A DNA stretch of 64,000 nucleotides from Mycetocola spongiae (GTDB lineage Bacteria > Actinomycetota > Actinomycetes > Actinomycetales > Microbacteriaceae), in NCBI RefSeq assembly GCF_020424085.1, contig NZ_CP080203.1, positions 1,922,001-1,986,000 on the forward strand. The letters are read 5' to 3'. Shown in pieces: positions 63,063 to 64,000 of the stretch. Each line of letters begins with the position of its first letter. Positions within the stretch are counted from its first letter, which is position 1. A model generated the notes under the pieces. That model was not told the origin of the DNA. It did not search any database and saw only the letters and a program-made list of their open reading frames with translations. The position numbers were made by a program, and so were the translations under genes.

Positions 63063-63962
63063 TTAGGGGATCGAGTAGAACCAGGCCTTCATCTGGGCCC
63101 CGCCGGTATTGGCGGCGTTCTTTTCGGCGATCAGCTCGTCGAGGTCCCGATAATCGCCGTCGAGGTTATGGCTCACAAACGCCACCTTGGTCTGGCCGTC
63201 CACGACCTTCACGCTGGATACCGTCATCACATGATCCGGGCGGCCCTGGCCGGTCCACAGGAACATGCCGATATCGCCGATCTTGAGCTGATCGCGCTGG
63301 TCCAGCTCGAGGCGCTTGGCCCCGCGGCTGGCATCGCTCGCGAGCCACTGATCCATGCTCGGGGTGAACCGCCAGCTCTCGGTGGAGGCCGGGGCATTCA
63401 CGCCGGGGCTATTCCACTGCGGGCTCTGCGCCCAGCCGCGGGCGATCAGGCCCTGGCTGGTGAAATTGGTGCAGTCCCCGCCGGAGGGGTTCATATTGCC
63501 CCAGACCGAGGTGTTGTAGTTATTCCAGTGCGTAAACAGATACTGCATCTGGTGATCCACGGGGGCCACGGCCCGATAGTCAAAATTTGCGCCGCCGGCC
63601 ACCGCGGTGCCCTCGGCGGTGAGTGCGGTGACCGCCACGGCGCCCGGCTGGAAGCCGTGCTTGGCCGGGACGATCACGCTGAGCGAACCATCACCCTCCA
63701 CGCGCAGATCGGTGCCGGCCTCCTCGCCAAAGAGCACGGACGTCACGGCGTCCAGGTGCTCGCCCGTGAGGGTGACCCGCTCGCCGCCCACCAGGCCGCC
63801 CTCGGCCGGGGATACCGCCGCGAGCGCGGCCGCGCCGGGGGCCGCGGAGGACGCGGCGGGCGCGGGGGTTCCCTCAACAGAGGGCGCCGCCTGCGCGCAG
63901 CCGGTCAGGGCAAGCGCGAGCACGCCGGTCACGGCAAAAAGATGCATCCGGGATGACGACAC
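63063..63962 (-). CDS. Lipoprotein with IPT/TIG and amidase domains
   Basis: The 299-residue protein begins with a lipoprotein signal (lipobox LTGC, Cys at about residue 22), followed by a Pro/Ala linker, an IPT/TIG-like beta domain (LVGGERVTLTGEHLDAVTSV) and an amidase_6-type papain-like domain with the catalytic Cys in NPSGGDCTNFTSQGL and His in GRPDHVMTVSSV. It probably cleaves an amide or peptide bond in the cell envelope. The GTG start at 63962 has AAAGGTGG seven bases upstream. It is convergent with pgm. Confidence 0.85.
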   Translation of the reverse strand: MSSSRMHLFAVTGVLALALTGCAQAAPSVEGTPAPAASSAAPGAAALAAVSPAEGGLVGGERVTLTGEHLDAVTSVLFGEEAGTDLRVEGDGSLSVIVPAKHGFQPGAVAVTALTAEGTAVAGGANFDYRAVAPVDHQMQYLFTHWNNYNTSVWGNMNPSGGDCTNFTSQGLIARGWAQSPQWNSPGVNAPASTESWRFTPSMDQWLASDASRGAKRLELDQRDQLKIGDIGMFLWTGQGRPDHVMTVSSVKVVDGQTKVAFVSHNLDGDYRDLDELIAEKNAANTGGAQMKAWFYSIP

Positions 63963-64000
63963 GGGTCGGCCACCTTTCACGAGGGGAAAATTCTGGGCCC

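Overview
The window reads as high-GC actinobacterial chromosome, most likely Microbacteriaceae-like. Evidence: actinobacterial families (SARP regulator, LytR-CpsA-Psr protein, ECF41 sigma, Asp23 cluster), LPxTG-type anchored surface proteins, very GC-rich third codon positions, and many leaderless genes in which a TANNNT hexamer lies exactly 6 bases before the start codon. The genus cannot be fixed from sequence reading alone.

The left end (1 to about 4715) is visibly lower in GC and is a mobile or plasmid-like remnant. It holds a serine resolvase cut by the window edge, a crossover-like inverted repeat beside it, a C5-cytosine methyltransferase paired with a SacI-family restriction endonuclease, a small ExoX-C-like protein, and a phage/plasmid SF3 helicase broken by two in-frame amber codons. 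At its right edge the 3' end of a disrupted chromosomal gene survives (4714-4821).

From 4878 to 20300 there are mainly housekeeping and accessory genes: ASCH, SdpI, AraC, MFS, a secreted sortase-anchored alpha/beta hydrolase, a DMT transporter and TetR pair sharing one 42-bp palindrome, a dehalogenase-like hydrolase, a SARP regulator, SemiSWEET, NUDIX and tRNA-Arg. From 20600 to 24400 lies an organosulfur-type operon: DszA-like and DszC-like flavin monooxygenases and an aldo-keto reductase. From 24427 to 26870 is a VanY-like lipoprotein carboxypeptidase divergent from a two-component system. From 27000 to 32300 is a redox/metal/DNA-repair block: an OhrR-like MarR, a yybP-ykoY manganese riboswitch in front of a ferritin-VIT metal exporter, OsmC, and two tandem YcaQ/AlkX-type DNA glycosylases.

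From 32324 to 41589 are tRNA-Ser(GCU), an LCP cell-wall ligase and a giant LPxTG surface protein (about 2480 residues) whose frame is broken at a run of six G. From 41904 to 48944 is a hydroxy-acid/idonate-gluconate catabolic region with an IclR regulator. From 49150 to 53240 are tRNA-Ser(UGA) and an Asp23/Gls24 envelope-stress cluster divergent from an ECF sigma operon that itself carries an Asp23-like partner. The right end holds a HAD phosphatase, serS, a diacylglycerol kinase-like gene, gdhA, an ECF41 sigma factor with an FAD oxidoreductase, pheA, pgm and a TIG-amidase lipoprotein.

Two architectural rules recur. Eleven genes have the TANNNT-N6-start layout. Six convergent pairs overlap by exactly 4 bp at a shared YTAR stop palindrome, while most other convergent pairs carry a hairpin terminator.
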